Source: Paenibacillus maysiensis
Lineage (GTDB): Bacteria > Bacillota > Bacilli > Paenibacillales > Paenibacillaceae
Length of the DNA stretch: 64,000 nucleotides
NCBI RefSeq assembly: GCF_000520815.1
Contig: NZ_ASRY01000176.1
Span: forward strand, 1-64,000
Direction: 5' to 3'
Positions 10,617 to 20,180 of this stretch are shown in pieces (within the stretch, counting starts at the first letter, position 1; each line of letters opens with the position of its first letter). A model generated the notes under the pieces. The model saw only the letters and a program-made list of their open reading frames with translations. It had not been told where the DNA came from and did not search any database. The translations under genes and the position numbers were made by a program.

Positions 10617-11963
10617 TCAGGTTGGATTTTTGATTTTTTCGATTAGGCTGTTGATAACTTTGAACAGCTCCTGATCCACTTGAATGGATTTGGAGATTTT
10701 TTCGTGCGCATGAATGACAGTTGTATGGTCGCGTCCGCCAAAGGCTTCTCCGATTTTCGGCAAGGAATAGTCGGTTAGCTCGCGGGACAGGTACATAGCA
10801 ATCTGCCGTGGAAAAGCAACAGCCTTCGTCCGCTTGCGTGCTTTGAAATCCTCCAGGCGCAGATTGTAAAATTCCCCGACTTGGTGCTGTATATCCTGAA
10901 TGGTAATCATTTTGGGACGACTGGAAGGAATAATGTCCTTTAACGCCTCGGCCGCGAGATGACTTGTCACATCCTGATTGGTCAGGGAGGAATAGGCGAC
11001 AACGCGAATCAGCGCCCCTTCCAGCTCACGGATGTTCGTATCAATCTGGTTAGCAATATACATCATGGCTTCATTGGGAATATCCAGGTTTTCCGCTCTT
11101 GCCTTTTTCCGAAGAATTGCAATTCGCGTTTCCAGATCCGGCGGCTGAATATCCGTAATCAATCCCCACTCAAAGCGGGAACGCAGCCGTTCCTCCAGTG
11201 TTGGAATCTCTTTAGGCGGACGATCGCTTGAGATAATAATTTGTTTGCGTTCCTCATGAAGCGCATTGAACGTGTGAAAAAATTCCTCCTGCGTCGACTC
11301 TTTGCCTGCAATAAACTGAATATCATCAATGAGCAAAATATCAATATTGCGATATTTGTTCCGGAAGCTTTCCCCGCGGTTGTCCCGAATAGCATTAATA
11401 AATTCGTTAGTGAACTTCTCCGACGACAAATACACGACCTTACTGGCCGGGTTGTGTTCCAAAATATAATGCCCGATGGCGTGCATCAGATGCGTTTTGC
11501 CCAGACCTACGCCGCCGTACAGAAACAGCGGGTTGTAAGCTTTGGCCGGCGCCTCGGCGACGGCCAGCGATGCTGCATGGGCAAAACGGTTCCCCGATCC
11601 GATGACGAACGTATCGAATGTATATTTGGGATTCAGCATATGGGAAACGGCTTCTTCATGTACGACCGGCTGCTGCTGAGGTTGTTGCTGAAGGTCGAAC
11701 TCAGCTGGCTTGTTCTCTTCAATGACGAACTTGACCTCCAGCTGCTTGCCCAAAATTTCATAAACCGTTGCCCCGACTAGCTTGGTATAGCGGCTTTCAA
11801 GCCATTCCACGGCAAAAGTTGTTGGTGCGGAAATCACAATGGAGTGGTCATTCAGTTTCGCTGCCTTGGTAGCCTTAAACCAAGTGTCGTAACTCGGCTT
11901 ACTCAGCTTGGTTTGTATGATGGATAGAATTTGCTGCCATAGTTCAGAGGTATGGCTGTCCAC
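10617..11963 (-). CDS. dnaA: Chromosomal replication initiator protein DnaA
   Basis: A 448-residue AAA+ initiator. Domain I at the N-terminus ([23 protein letters not shown]), a Gln-rich linker (QQQPQQQPV), Walker [16 protein letters not shown] near residue 150, Walker [11 protein letters not shown] near 210, and a C-terminal DNA-binding domain with [15 protein letters not shown] near 410-424. I chose the GTG at 11963, since AAAAGGAG is well placed before it; the GTG three codons further upstream overlaps that ribosome-binding site. The upstream region holds a DnaA-box cluster, suggesting autoregulation. Confidence 0.98.
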   Translation of the reverse strand: MDSHTSELWQQILSIIQTKLSKPSYDTWFKATKAAKLNDHSIVISAPTTFAVEWLESRYTKLVGATVYEILGKQLEVKFVIEENKPAEFDLQQQPQQQPVVHEEAVSHMLNPKYTFDTFVIGSGNRFAHAASLAVAEAPAKAYNPLFLYGGVGLGKTHLMHAIGHYILEHNPASKVVYLSSEKFTNEFINAIRDNRGESFRNKYRNIDILLIDDIQFIAGKESTQEEFFHTFNALHEERKQIIISSDRPPKEIPTLEERLRSRFEWGLITDIQPPDLETRIAILRKKARAENLDIPNEAMMYIANQIDTNIRELEGALIRVVAYSSLTNQDVTSHLAAEALKDIIPSSRPKMITIQDIQHQVGEFYNLRLEDFKARKRTKAVAFPRQIAMYLSRELTDYSLPKIGEAFGGRDHTTVIHAHEKISKSIQVDQELFKVINSLIEKIKNPT

Positions 11964-11988
11964 AGACGTCACTCCTTTTAAATCCTGA

Positions 11989-12039
11989 CATTTTGCCGTT
12001 TAAGCTGCAGAGAGCTGCTCCCGGCGCTTCGGCAAAATG
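11989..12039 (-). promoter_or_regulatory. Hairpin in the dnaA 5' leader
   Basis: CATTTTGCCG (11989-11998) and CGGCAAAATG (12030-12039) are perfect 10-base complements flanking a loop that contains two AGCTGC copies. It ends about 25 bases upstream of the dnaA start on the transcript side. No T-run follows it, so it is more likely a leader structure than a terminator. Function unknown. Confidence 0.5.
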
Positions 12040-12321
12040 CCTAAAATCCCAAAAATGTTGTTGAAGGCCATAAAAAGACATACCGCCGCCTGAATCATGC
12101 GGCAGTGTGGTGAGAGAACGCAGCACAAAATGGTCCTGAAAAAAAGCTAATGGAAAAATCCGCTGCTGATCGGCAGAAGAAGGCGATATTTCTCAGGAGG
12201 GAATGTGCGGCACGATCCGTTCTCTTGATCCCGCAGGCCAAAACGGGACTTCAATATGTCGAAATCAAATGAAAAATGTAGAATATATCCCCAGAATCCC
12301 GAATCCGCACAAAAATAAAAA

Positions 12322-12620
12322 GATGGATAAATTGAACTTGTTCACAACTTTATCCACAGGGTGTTGATAATATGGAGGGTAAAACAACATATTCACATTC
12401 AAAAGTAATATCATCATAGCAAAAGAAGCCTTGTATTTCAATGACTCGTGGTTATTTATCCACAAATTCAATCTGTTGTGTACAATTTTTATTCACAACA
12501 CAAGATATTGTTTATAATTTGTTCAGTTTTCGACAATAACTCTTTTTCGTCTCAAAATGTTATGCACAGGTTATGACCATTTAAATCACAATTCAGCTCT
12601 TTTTGTGGATCTGTGCATAA
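12322..12620. other. oriC DnaA-box cluster upstream of dnaA
   Basis: Two perfect TTATCCACA boxes (12350-12358 and 12456-12464), plus TTATTCACA (12489-12497), TTATGCACA (12560-12568) and, on the other strand, TTATGCACA (12612-12620). Weaker matches are at 12322-12330 and 12362-12370. The intervening DNA is AT-rich. No protein gene lies between dnaA and rpmH (11964-13087). Together with the dnaA-dnaN spacer this forms a bipartite origin as in B. subtilis. Confidence 0.9.
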
Positions 12621-12734
12621 CAGCCGTTGCCTTTTGGTCACAGAGGTCGTTTTTTCTGTTGAAAATTTCCGGTAACGTTTCCGACAATGTTTTTAATGAT
12701 CCGATTACGGTGCTTGGAAATATGCCGATCACAA

Positions 12735-12970
12735 AATAAAAGACGATGTAAAGAAATTAGGAAGTAGGAAGGAAGAACGAACCGTAAGGAACAGCAGTGG
12801 TGGAAGGAACACAAAATGTAGACAAGCTGATATTGAAGAAGGAAGGTCGAAGAAAATTCACGATAAAAAAGAGCAAAAGAGCGTGGAATAAGTGGACTGG
12901 ATGAAAGAGCAAAATCTCTGGGCGTAAAAAAGAGGGAGAGGATTGCATGATTTTGGGGGAGGGGATTAAG
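12735..12970 (+). other. Purine-rich tract between the DnaA boxes and rpmH
   Basis: The plus strand is dominated by A and G over more than 200 bases (AGGAAGTAGGAAGGAAG, GAAGAAGGAAGG, AAAAAAGAGGGAGAGG and similar), with few pyrimidine runs. No open reading frame on either strand has a credible start or family. I see no function in it beyond the skew itself. Confidence 0.6.
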
Positions 12971-12977
12971 CTGTACA

Positions 12978-13006
12978 TTGACTTTGGCCGCTATTTATGG
13001 TTAAAT
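12978..13006 (+). promoter_or_regulatory. Probable rpmH promoter
   Basis: TTGACT (12978-12983), a 17-base spacer, then TTAAAT (13001-13006), about 80 bases before the rpmH start. The -35 matches five of six and the -10 four of six consensus bases. Confidence 0.6.
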
Positions 13007-13087
13007 GTACAAAGGTGTTTTTTGTGGAGATTGCTATGTTAGGTATATTCCATATAAAACGTATTCCTTGTAAGGAGGTGCAGTACA

Positions 13088-13222
13088 ATGAGACCGACTT
13101 TCAGACCGAATGTCAGCAAACGTAAAAAAGTCCACGGCTTCCGTAAAAGAATGAGCACAAAGAATGGCCGTAAAGTTTTGGCAGCTCGTCGCCAAAAAGG
13201 CAGAAAAGTATTGAGTGCGTAA
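13088..13222 (+). CDS. rpmH: 50S ribosomal protein L34
   Basis: A 44-residue very basic protein, [18 protein letters not shown] at the start and [12 protein letters not shown] at the end, matching L34 over its whole length. AAGGAGG lies at the correct distance upstream. It is the first gene rightward of the origin and is followed by rnpA, the universal bacterial order. Confidence 0.98.
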   Translation: MRPTFRPNVSKRKKVHGFRKRMSTKNGRKVLAARRQKGRKVLSA

Positions 13223-13232
13223 TGCGTGCATA

Positions 13233-13258
13233 AAGACCACTACGGTGGTCTTTTTTTT
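13233..13258 (+). terminator. Terminator after rpmH
   Basis: GACCAC and GTGGTC form a short stem with a TACG tetraloop, followed by eight T. It would separate rpmH from rnpA, at least in part. Confidence 0.85.
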
Positions 13259-13485
13259 CATAGTGAAGGTATTCATGGGCCGGATCGCTTTCCCTGTGTC
13301 TGTAGAAATGCAGTGAAAAAAGAGGGAGAAGCACCGCGTCCTGCTCTATATTAGATGAAGCTTTTGAAAATGAATGTAAAATAAGCGAGATTACCATGGC
13401 GGAATGTTGTCCATACTTCTTACTACATAAGAGGTAAGGATTGGCTTGCCGGCATGTGTAAAAGAGATGAGCAAGGAGAAGCGCC

Positions 13486-13836
13486 GTGCAAAAAAAATTG
13501 CGTCTACGAAACCGGGCGGACTTTGGGCGCGTATACCGCCATGGCAAATCTTTTGCCAACCATCAGTTTGTGGTGTACTGGTTCCGCCGCAGAGAGGTAG
13601 AGCAGTTCCGCGTTGGAATTTCGGCCAGCAAGAAGATCGGCAACGCCGTAGTCCGTAACCGGATGCGCAGAATTGTCAAGGAAATTGTGCGTCATCATGA
13701 GCATGAATTGGTGGAGCAAATTGACCTGATTTTTATCGTCCGCAAGGGAGCGGTTACAATGTCGTATCAGGAGCTGGAGAAAAGCGTGCTGCACGTTCTG
13801 CGCAAAGCCTCGCTGCTCAAGTCTTCACGTCGATAG
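13486..13836 (+). CDS. rnpA: Ribonuclease P protein component
   Basis: A 116-residue basic protein that assists the RNase P RNA in 5' processing of tRNA. It shows the RNR signature region, KKIGNAVVRNRMRRIVKEIVR near residues 50-70, and LRLRNRADFGRVYRHGKSF at the N-terminus. The start is GTG at 13486 with AAGGAG upstream. It lies 263 bases past rpmH, a wider gap than in many genomes and containing the terminator of rpmH. Confidence 0.96.
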   Translation: MQKKLRLRNRADFGRVYRHGKSFANHQFVVYWFRRREVEQFRVGISASKKIGNAVVRNRMRRIVKEIVRHHEHELVEQIDLIFIVRKGAVTMSYQELEKSVLHVLRKASLLKSSRR

Positions 13837-13907
13837 TCAGTATCTTTGTCCTACGGGATATGGTATGATTTACGTTGGAATGGATTGGTTAAGAAAGGGG
13901 TTATGAA

Positions 13908-14780
13908 GTGTCGCGTTTGAAGACTCAACGGGGGAAATGGTTCCTCCTGATTGCCTTATTGGCACTTGTTGCTGTGCTGTCGGGATGTGCCCAGACGGCC
14001 CACAATTCTTACACGACGGCAGACTTGGCCAATGGATCTTGGTGGCAAAGATATGTCGTTTACTGGTTTTCGTATGCGCTGGATACATTTGCCCAATGGT
14101 TCTCAGGAGAGTATGGCCTGGCCGTACTGATTCTGGTGATTATCGTGAGAACCATTATTTTGCCGCTTACACTCAAGCAAGTACGCAGTTCTAAAGCTAT
14201 GCAGGCTATTCAGCCGCAATTAAAAGAAATTCAAGCGAAATACAAGGATACGCCTGAGAAAGTCCAGCAAGAGACGATGAGGCTATTCCAGGAAAACAAG
14301 GTCAACCCGATGGCGGGCTGTCTTCCTTTGGTCGTTCAGATGCCTATTTTTATCGCGCTCTATAATGCCATTTACTATAACTCGGCATTGCGGGATCATG
14401 ATTTCTTGTGGCTCCAGTTAGGTAAACCGGATCACTTCTTTATCCTGCCAATTCTGGCAGCAATCACAACATTCGTCCAAACCTGGATGATGATGAAAAT
14501 GAATCCGACTCCGCAGCAGGGACCCATGCAATTTTTGCTGTACGTCTATCCGGTGCTGATTCTGTTCATGTCGTATAACTTCCCATCTGCTTTGCCGTTA
14601 TACTGGTTCTACAGTAATATTTACACGATTATTCAAAACTATTTCCTTTATCGGAATAAGGATAAAGAAGTTGCGCTGGCAAATGTGAAAACAGCCAGTC
14701 TTACGAAAACAGGTTCCTCCAATAGCAATAACAAGAGAAAAGGTGGCAGAAACTCGAAGGGGGCTAAAAAGTCGAGATGA
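13908..14780 (+). CDS. yidC: Membrane protein insertase YidC/SpoIIIJ family
   Basis: A 290-residue insertase. The N-terminus is a lipoprotein signal (LLIALLALVAVLSGCAQ), lipidated Cys near residue 27. It is followed by the five-segment YidC core: the conserved positively charged groove region around IIVRTIILPLTLKQVRSSKAM (residues ~80-100), the coiled-coil cytoplasmic loop rich in Lys/Glu, and the PMAGCLPLVVQMPIFIALYNAI helix. The C-terminal tail is very basic (KRKGGRNSKGAKKSR). Start is GTG at 13908 preceded by AAGAAAGGGG. No yidD gene lies between rnpA and yidC. Its stop overlaps the start of jag (ATGA). Confidence 0.95.
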   Translation: MSRLKTQRGKWFLLIALLALVAVLSGCAQTAHNSYTTADLANGSWWQRYVVYWFSYALDTFAQWFSGEYGLAVLILVIIVRTIILPLTLKQVRSSKAMQAIQPQLKEIQAKYKDTPEKVQQETMRLFQENKVNPMAGCLPLVVQMPIFIALYNAIYYNSALRDHDFLWLQLGKPDHFFILPILAAITTFVQTWMMMKMNPTPQQGPMQFLLYVYPVLILFMSYNFPSALPLYWFYSNIYTIIQNYFLYRNKDKEVALANVKTASLTKTGSSNSNNKRKGGRNSKGAKKSR

Positions 14781-15535
14781 CCAAAGTCGTGACTTCAGGA
14801 AAAACCGTTGAAGATGCTGTAAAACAAGGACTCTCCCAGTTGGGAGTAAGCCGTGAACGGGTAACCGTAAACGTGTTGGAACAGCCGTCAAAAGGATTCC
14901 TGGGGTGGCTGGGGGTCAAAAAGGCGAAGGTAGAGCTTACGCTGCTATCTGATCCGTCTCCCGAAACCACACACGCGGCTGAACATCATGTATCGGCTCA
15001 AGCGCCTGCCGTCAGACAGACTGTTGTTCCGGAAGTGGAATCTGTTATCCAGGAAGTACGTACAAGTAAGGAAGCCTCTACGGGCCACACAGATCCCTAT
15101 GAAGAAGCTGTACGTTTTATCCACGAAACAGCAGCGGGAATGGGATTGGATGTGGAAGTGGATGTCCGTCACCGCAAGGATGAAAGCATATTGGATATAT
15201 CCGGTCCGTCGCTCGGCATGCTAATCGGCCGCCGGGGACAGACGCTAGATGCGTTGCAATACCTGACAAATATCGTTGCCAACCGCCATTCTGACAAATT
15301 CATTCGGATTGTGCTGGATGCCGAGCAATTTCGCGCACGTCGGCAAAAAACATTGGAGGATTTGGCAGATCGGCTGGCAAATCAGGCTATTCGTTACGGC
15401 AAGGAAGTAGTGCTGGAGCCAATGCCGTCACAGGAGCGGAAGCTGATTCACGCCAAGCTTCAACAGCATGCGCTGGTTAGAACATACAGCAAGGGGGACG
15501 AGCCGAATCGGCGCGTCGTCATTGCCAAAAAATAA
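14777..15535 (+). CDS. jag: RNA-binding protein Jag/KhpB (SpoIIIJ-associated)
   Basis: A 252-residue protein with three domains: Jag-N (residues 1-55, with a GFLGWLGVKKA motif), a KH domain (about 130-195, SLGMLIGRRGQTLDALQYLTN) and an R3H domain (about 200-252, with the RKLIHAKLQQHALVRTYSKG region). KhpB with KhpA binds RNA and influences cell-envelope growth in Firmicutes. Translationally coupled to yidC by a 4-base overlap, and followed by a terminator. Confidence 0.95.
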   Translation: MTKVVTSGKTVEDAVKQGLSQLGVSRERVTVNVLEQPSKGFLGWLGVKKAKVELTLLSDPSPETTHAAEHHVSAQAPAVRQTVVPEVESVIQEVRTSKEASTGHTDPYEEAVRFIHETAAGMGLDVEVDVRHRKDESILDISGPSLGMLIGRRGQTLDALQYLTNIVANRHSDKFIRIVLDAEQFRARRQKTLEDLADRLANQAIRYGKEVVLEPMPSQERKLIHAKLQQHALVRTYSKGDEPNRRVVIAKK

Positions 15536-15541
15536 TCCGAC

Positions 15542-15580
15542 GCAATGGCTCTCTGCAAGGTGCAGAAGCCATTGCTTTTT
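15542..15580 (+). terminator. Terminator after jag
   Basis: GCAATGGCT and AGCCATTGC pair, with inner CTGC/GCAG pairs, followed by five T then AT-rich bases. It begins six bases after the jag stop codon. Confidence 0.85.
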
Positions 15581-15600
15581 ATATTTCTTGCTGAAACGGG

Positions 15601-15624
15601 TGCCGTCCTTGATCAAGGACGGCA
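15601..15624. repeat. 24-bp perfect palindrome before mnmE
   Basis: TGCCGTCCTTGA followed by its exact reverse complement. Outside it GAAACGG and CCGTTTC extend the stem after small internal loops. It ends about 18 bases before the mnmE ribosome-binding site, with no T-run. It is distinct from the jag terminator just upstream, so it could be a protein-binding site or a leader hairpin. Confidence 0.8.
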
Positions 15625-15658
15625 ATGCCGTTTCTACTTGATAGGAGGTAGAAATCAT

Positions 15659-17035
15659 ATGCTGAGCGATACCATAGCTGCCATTGCAACAGCTGTTGGC
15701 GAAGGAGGGATTGCGGTTGTACGGGTCAGCGGCCCGGAAGCTGTTACGGAAGTGGAAGCTTTGTTCCGGAGCAAAACGCCTCTAAGCAAGGCTCCATCTC
15801 ACACGGTACACTATGGACATATTATAGATCCTCAAAGCCATGAAAAGGTGGAGGAAGTTCTAGTTACGGTTATGCGAGCGCCACGCTCTTTTACAACAGA
15901 AGATGTCGTAGAAATCAGTACACATGGCGGGGTTGTAGCCGTCAAACGGGTGATGGATTTACTATTGCTGCAAAATATACGTTTGGCCGAGCCGGGCGAA
16001 TTCACGAAGCGTGCTTTTCTGAACGGTCGTATTGATCTGAGTCAGGCGGAGGGAGTCATTGACCTGATTCGCTCGAAGTCGGATAAAGCTTTTTCAGTAG
16101 CTTTGAAGCAAGTGGATGGACAACTGTCACAGAATATCCGCCGTTTGCGGCATGTTCTGGTAGAGACACTGGCTCATATTGAAGTGAACATTGATTATCC
16201 TGAGCATGATGTGGAATCTTTTACATCTGAACTGATCAAGGATAAGAGTAGTCAGGTCATGGCGGAAATTGATCGGCTGCTGCATACAGCGGAGCAGGGG
16301 AAAATTTTACGTGAGGGCCTGACCACAGCGATTGTTGGAAGACCGAATGTGGGGAAATCCTCGCTGCTGAATACACTGGCTCAGGGCGAGCGGGCGATTG
16401 TGACCGATATTCCGGGCACGACCCGTGACGTTATTGAGGAATATGTGACGATTAACAGCATTCCTCTGAAGCTGCTGGATACGGCTGGCATTCGGGAAAC
16501 GATGGATGTCGTGGAACGGATCGGGGTAGAGCGTTCGAGAACAGCGGTTAGTGAAGCAGATCTGCTGCTCATCGTGATTAACGCCAATGAACCACTGCAT
16601 GAGGATGAAATGGCATTAATGGAACAAATCCGCGGTAGACAAGCGATTGTCATTATGAATAAAATGGACTTACCGGCCCAAGTAGACCGGGATTTGCTGC
16701 TGCGCTATGTTCCTGAAGAGCTTATCGTACCGATGTCTGTGAAGGAAAATGAGGGAGCAGATCGGCTGGAGCAGGCCATATCGCAGTTGTTCTTTAGTGG
16801 TAAGCTGGAATCTGCCGATATGACATATGTCAGCAATGTACGGCATATTGCTTTGTTGAAGAAGGCTCGCCAATCGTTGGTAGATGCCTATGAAGCTGCT
16901 GATCAATTCGTTCCGATTGACATGATTCAGATTGATGTACGGCTGGCGTGGGAGCATTTGGGCGAGATTGTAGGCGATACTGCGCATGATGCGTTAATCG
17001 ATCAAATATTTTCACAATTCTGTCTGGGTAAATAG
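15659..17035 (+). CDS. mnmE: tRNA modification GTPase MnmE
   Basis: A 458-residue GTPase that with MnmG makes the (carboxymethyl)aminomethyl group at wobble uridine-34 of tRNAs. N-terminal folate-binding domain, G domain with [14 protein letters not shown] near residues 226-239, DTAGIRET near 274-281 and NKMD near 335, and the C-terminal FCLGK. The ATG at 15659 has AGGAGG at 15652-15657; the frame is open further upstream but that segment crosses the hairpins. Followed by mnmG in the same direction. Confidence 0.97.
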   Translation: MLSDTIAAIATAVGEGGIAVVRVSGPEAVTEVEALFRSKTPLSKAPSHTVHYGHIIDPQSHEKVEEVLVTVMRAPRSFTTEDVVEISTHGGVVAVKRVMDLLLLQNIRLAEPGEFTKRAFLNGRIDLSQAEGVIDLIRSKSDKAFSVALKQVDGQLSQNIRRLRHVLVETLAHIEVNIDYPEHDVESFTSELIKDKSSQVMAEIDRLLHTAEQGKILREGLTTAIVGRPNVGKSSLLNTLAQGERAIVTDIPGTTRDVIEEYVTINSIPLKLLDTAGIRETMDVVERIGVERSRTAVSEADLLLIVINANEPLHEDEMALMEQIRGRQAIVIMNKMDLPAQVDRDLLLRYVPEELIVPMSVKENEGADRLEQAISQLFFSGKLESADMTYVSNVRHIALLKKARQSLVDAYEAADQFVPIDMIQIDVRLAWEHLGEIVGDTAHDALIDQIFSQFCLGK

Positions 17036-17133
17036 GGACATTGAAGCATGGCTGATATAAGCCTGCTATCGTTATAGATATATAAGAACATATTCGGCGT
17101 GAAGACTGGAATGTATAAGGAGGTAAGAGAGAT

Positions 17134-19023
17134 ATGGTATATCAAGGAGGCGACTATGACGTAATTGTCGTAGGCGCGGGCCATGCGGGTGTGGAATCCG
17201 CCTTGGCAGCAGCCCGGATGGGCTGTCGTACGTTGATGATTACGATTAACCTGGATATGGTCGCGTTCATGCCCTGCAACCCGTCGATTGGCGGTCCTGC
17301 CAAGGGGCATGTGGTGCGTGAAATTGATGCTTTGGGCGGCGAAATGGGCCGGAACATCGACAAGACGTTTATCCAAATGCGGATGCTGAACACAGGTAAA
17401 GGGCCTGCGGTCCACGCATTGCGCGCGCAGGCTGACAAGTTCTCTTATCAGCATGCGATGAAGGAAACGATGGAAAAGGAACCGAATCTGACCTTGCGCC
17501 AGGGAATGGTGGAAGAGCTGATTATTGAAGACGGTCATTGCGTGGGTGTCATCACGAAGACGGGCACAGAGTACCGAAGCAAAGCAGTTGTATTGACTAC
17601 AGGCACTTATTTACGTGGTAAAATCATTATGGGTGAGCTGATGTATGAAAGTGGCCCGAACAATCAACAGCCTTCGTTGAGACTGTCTGAGCATTTGCGT
17701 GAGCTGGGTTTTGATCTGGTCCGCTTCAAAACAGGTACGCCGCCGCGCGTGCATAAGGACACGATTGATTTTAGCAAAACTGAAATTCAGCCGGGGGACG
17801 ATCAACCGAAGTTTTTCTCGTATGAAACGAAGTCTTCGGATAATGAACAGCTTCCTTGCTGGCTGACCTATACTTCAGTGGAAACTCATCAGATTATTAA
17901 TGATAATTTGCATCGTGCACCGATGTTCTCCGGACTGATTGAAGGAACGGGACCGCGCTATTGCCCATCTATTGAAGATAAAGTGGTTCGTTTTAGTGAT
18001 AAGCCGAAGCACCAAATCTTTTTGGAGCCTGAGGGTAAAAACACATCTGAATACTATGTTCAAGGCTTGTCGACCAGCTTGCCTGAGGATGTGCAATTAG
18101 CTGTGTTGCGCTCGATTCCGGGGATGGAAAAGGTAGAAATGATGCGTAACGGCTATGCTATTGAGTATGATGCCATGGTGCCTACGCAATTGTGGCCAAC
18201 GTTGGAAACGAAAAGAGTACCAGGCCTGTTCACGGCGGGTCAAATTAACGGCACTTCCGGTTATGAAGAAGCTGCGGGCCAAGGGATTATGGCAGGCATT
18301 AACGCGGCTCGTAAGGTGCAGGGCAAAGAACCTGTCGTGCTGGACCGCTCACAAGGCTATATCGGGGTTCTGATCGACGATCTGGTGACCAAGGGTACGA
18401 ATGAGCCTTACCGTTTGCTAACATCCCGTGCAGAATACCGTCTGTTGCTGCGTCATGATAATGCGGATCTGCGATTGACTCCAATCGGGCATGATATCGG
18501 CCTAATTACAAATGAACGGTACGAGCGCTTTTTGGATAAAAAGCAAAAGGTAGAGCAAGAGATTGAGCGTTTGCGTCTGGCGAAGGTGCGTCCGGTTGAT
18601 GTAAATGAGATGCTGGAGCAAGGTGGATCTGCACCGATACAGGATGGCAGTAATTTGTTAACCGTGCTGCGTCGACCAGAGATCAGCTATGCGCAAGTGG
18701 CACAAATTTCACCTTCGGCTGTAGCTCTGACTGAGGAAGAACAGGAGCAGGTGGAAATCCAGATTAAGTATGCGGGCTACATTGAGAAGCAATTACTGCA
18801 TGTAGAACGTCTGCAAAAAATGGAGAAGAAAAAGCTTCCAGAGGATATCGTATACGATGAGGTTCAGGGTTTGGCAATTGAAGCCAAGCAGAAGCTTACA
18901 AAAATTCGTCCGATGTCGATTGGTCAGGCATCCCGTATTTCGGGCGTGACTCCTGCGGATATTTCCATTTTGCTCGTTTATCTGGAGCATTATAATCGCG
19001 TAACGGCAGCAAGGGGATCATAA
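17134..19023 (+). CDS. mnmG: tRNA modification enzyme MnmG (GidA)
   Basis: A 629-residue FAD-dependent partner of MnmE. FAD-binding [17 protein letters not shown] near residues 12-28, the conserved [22 protein letters not shown] block, and the GidA signature region [21 protein letters not shown] near 365-385 are all present. Normal length. AAGGAGGTAAGAG precedes the ATG. The stop codon shares one base with the start of rsmG (TAATG). Confidence 0.98.
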   Translation: MVYQGGDYDVIVVGAGHAGVESALAAARMGCRTLMITINLDMVAFMPCNPSIGGPAKGHVVREIDALGGEMGRNIDKTFIQMRMLNTGKGPAVHALRAQADKFSYQHAMKETMEKEPNLTLRQGMVEELIIEDGHCVGVITKTGTEYRSKAVVLTTGTYLRGKIIMGELMYESGPNNQQPSLRLSEHLRELGFDLVRFKTGTPPRVHKDTIDFSKTEIQPGDDQPKFFSYETKSSDNEQLPCWLTYTSVETHQIINDNLHRAPMFSGLIEGTGPRYCPSIEDKVVRFSDKPKHQIFLEPEGKNTSEYYVQGLSTSLPEDVQLAVLRSIPGMEKVEMMRNGYAIEYDAMVPTQLWPTLETKRVPGLFTAGQINGTSGYEEAAGQGIMAGINAARKVQGKEPVVLDRSQGYIGVLIDDLVTKGTNEPYRLLTSRAEYRLLLRHDNADLRLTPIGHDIGLITNERYERFLDKKQKVEQEIERLRLAKVRPVDVNEMLEQGGSAPIQDGSNLLTVLRRPEISYAQVAQISPSAVALTEEEQEQVEIQIKYAGYIEKQLLHVERLQKMEKKKLPEDIVYDEVQGLAIEAKQKLTKIRPMSIGQASRISGVTPADISILLVYLEHYNRVTAARGS

Positions 19024-19745
19024 TGGACGCGATACAACAGCAATTTAAGCAGCGACTGGCAGAGCATAGCATTGTGATTAATGACAGTCAGCTAGAGCAG
19101 TTCGAAACGTATTACCGTGTGCTGGTTGAGTGGAATGAAAAGATGAACCTGACGGGCATTACAGAGCGTGATGCGGTGTACACCAAGCATTTTTACGATT
19201 CTCTTTCGCTGGCCTTTTATGTTCCGTTAAATGATGTGGGAAGCTTGGCGGATATCGGGTCGGGAGCGGGGTTCCCAGGTATTCCTTTGAAAATATGCTT
19301 TCCGCAGATTCAGTTGACCATTGTGGATTCGTTGAATAAACGCATACAATTTTTGGCGCATGTGGTAGAGCAGCTAGGATTGGAAGACGTGGAGCTGGTC
19401 CATAGCAGGGCAGAGGAATTGGGTCGTAAAACGGGATACCGCGACAGCTACGATCTGGTCACCGCCAGAGCCGTTGCCCGTCTTGCGGTACTGAATGAAT
19501 TTTGCTTGCCTTTTGTCCGTGAAGGGGGTCATTTTGCTGCGATGAAGGGCAGTGATCCGACGGAAGAGATCAAGGAAGCTTCCTATAGCTTGAAAGAGCT
19601 TAAAGGGAAGATTAAGCATATTCAGGCTTTTCAGTTACCTGTGGAGGATGCAGCCAGGCATATGATTATTATTGAAAAAAGAGCAGCTACACCACGGAAA
19701 TATCCGCGTAAGCCGGGTACGCCTTTAAAAACACCGTTAGTGTAA
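19023..19745 (+). CDS. rsmG: 16S rRNA (guanine-N7) methyltransferase RsmG
   Basis: A 240-residue Rossmann-fold methyltransferase that makes m7G527 in 16S rRNA. AdoMet-binding motif LADIGSGAGFPGIPLKI near residues 75-91; the DLVTARAVARL strand near 147-157 matches the family. Normal length with a basic C-terminal tail. It overlaps mnmG by one base and is followed by the terminator that contains parS. Confidence 0.97.
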   Translation: MDAIQQQFKQRLAEHSIVINDSQLEQFETYYRVLVEWNEKMNLTGITERDAVYTKHFYDSLSLAFYVPLNDVGSLADIGSGAGFPGIPLKICFPQIQLTIVDSLNKRIQFLAHVVEQLGLEDVELVHSRAEELGRKTGYRDSYDLVTARAVARLAVLNEFCLPFVREGGHFAAMKGSDPTEEIKEASYSLKELKGKIKHIQAFQLPVEDAARHMIIIEKRAATPRKYPRKPGTPLKTPLV

Positions 19746-19756
19746 CCCATTGAAAG

Positions 19757-19793
19757 AAAGTGAATGTTTCACGTGAAACATTCACTTTTTTTT
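19757..19793 (+). terminator. Terminator after rsmG, overlapping parS
   Basis: A 32-base perfect palindrome (19757-19788) followed by more T, 11 bases after the rsmG stop codon. Its centre is the parS site at 19765-19780, so the same sequence is both RNA hairpin and DNA site. Confidence 0.85.
19765..19780. other. parS centromere site 1
   Basis: TGTTTCACGTGAAACA, a perfect 16-bp palindrome identical to the parS consensus bound by ParB/Spo0J in Firmicutes. It is 2.2 kb from parB and about 7.3 kb from the DnaA boxes. Confidence 0.95.
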
Positions 19794-20180
19794 ATGACTT
19801 ACAATGCTCTTAACATAAATAACGTATAGATGCAGAAGGTCTTTATTTAGGGCGTAGAGAAACATGGATAAATAGGCATCTGATTGGGTGTACAATTTAT
19901 TCTCTGATCCTTCCGAAAAGCTGGTAGAGACGATAGGATTATGGCTGGAAAAGTGATAGAATAGAGATAATCGTTTTTGATGTAAGTTGACTGCTTCCCG
20001 TACCGTTCAATTCAGATATACATAAGGGGGAGCGGGACAACAATGCCAGGGAATATACGTGGAGTGTACCCGGTTACGGCGCTGTTTCATATAAAAGGGT
20101 CTACGATCCGCGTAAGGAACTGTTTTTCACGAAGCGCTGTTAGTATGGTGCTATTATGAAATTAGGTGGTATTATACGGA
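19794..20180 (+). other. Spacer before noc
   Basis: 387 bases without a recognised gene apart from the doubtful short frame at 20043-20159. A likely -10 or start region is not clear. ATAGAGATAATCG near 19963-19975 and ACATAAGGGGGAG near 20019-20031 suggest transcription and a ribosome-binding site for the short frame. Confidence 0.4.
20043..20159 (+). CDS. Possible small peptide (leader?) upstream of noc
   Basis: A 38-codon frame MPGNIRGVYPVTALFHIKGS... preceded by AAGGGGGAG at a suitable distance. It ends 21 bases before the noc ATG. Nothing known matches it. It might be a translated leader, or the good ribosome-binding site may be coincidental. Confidence 0.25.
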   Translation: MPGNIRGVYPVTALFHIKGSTIRVRNCFSRSAVSMVLL

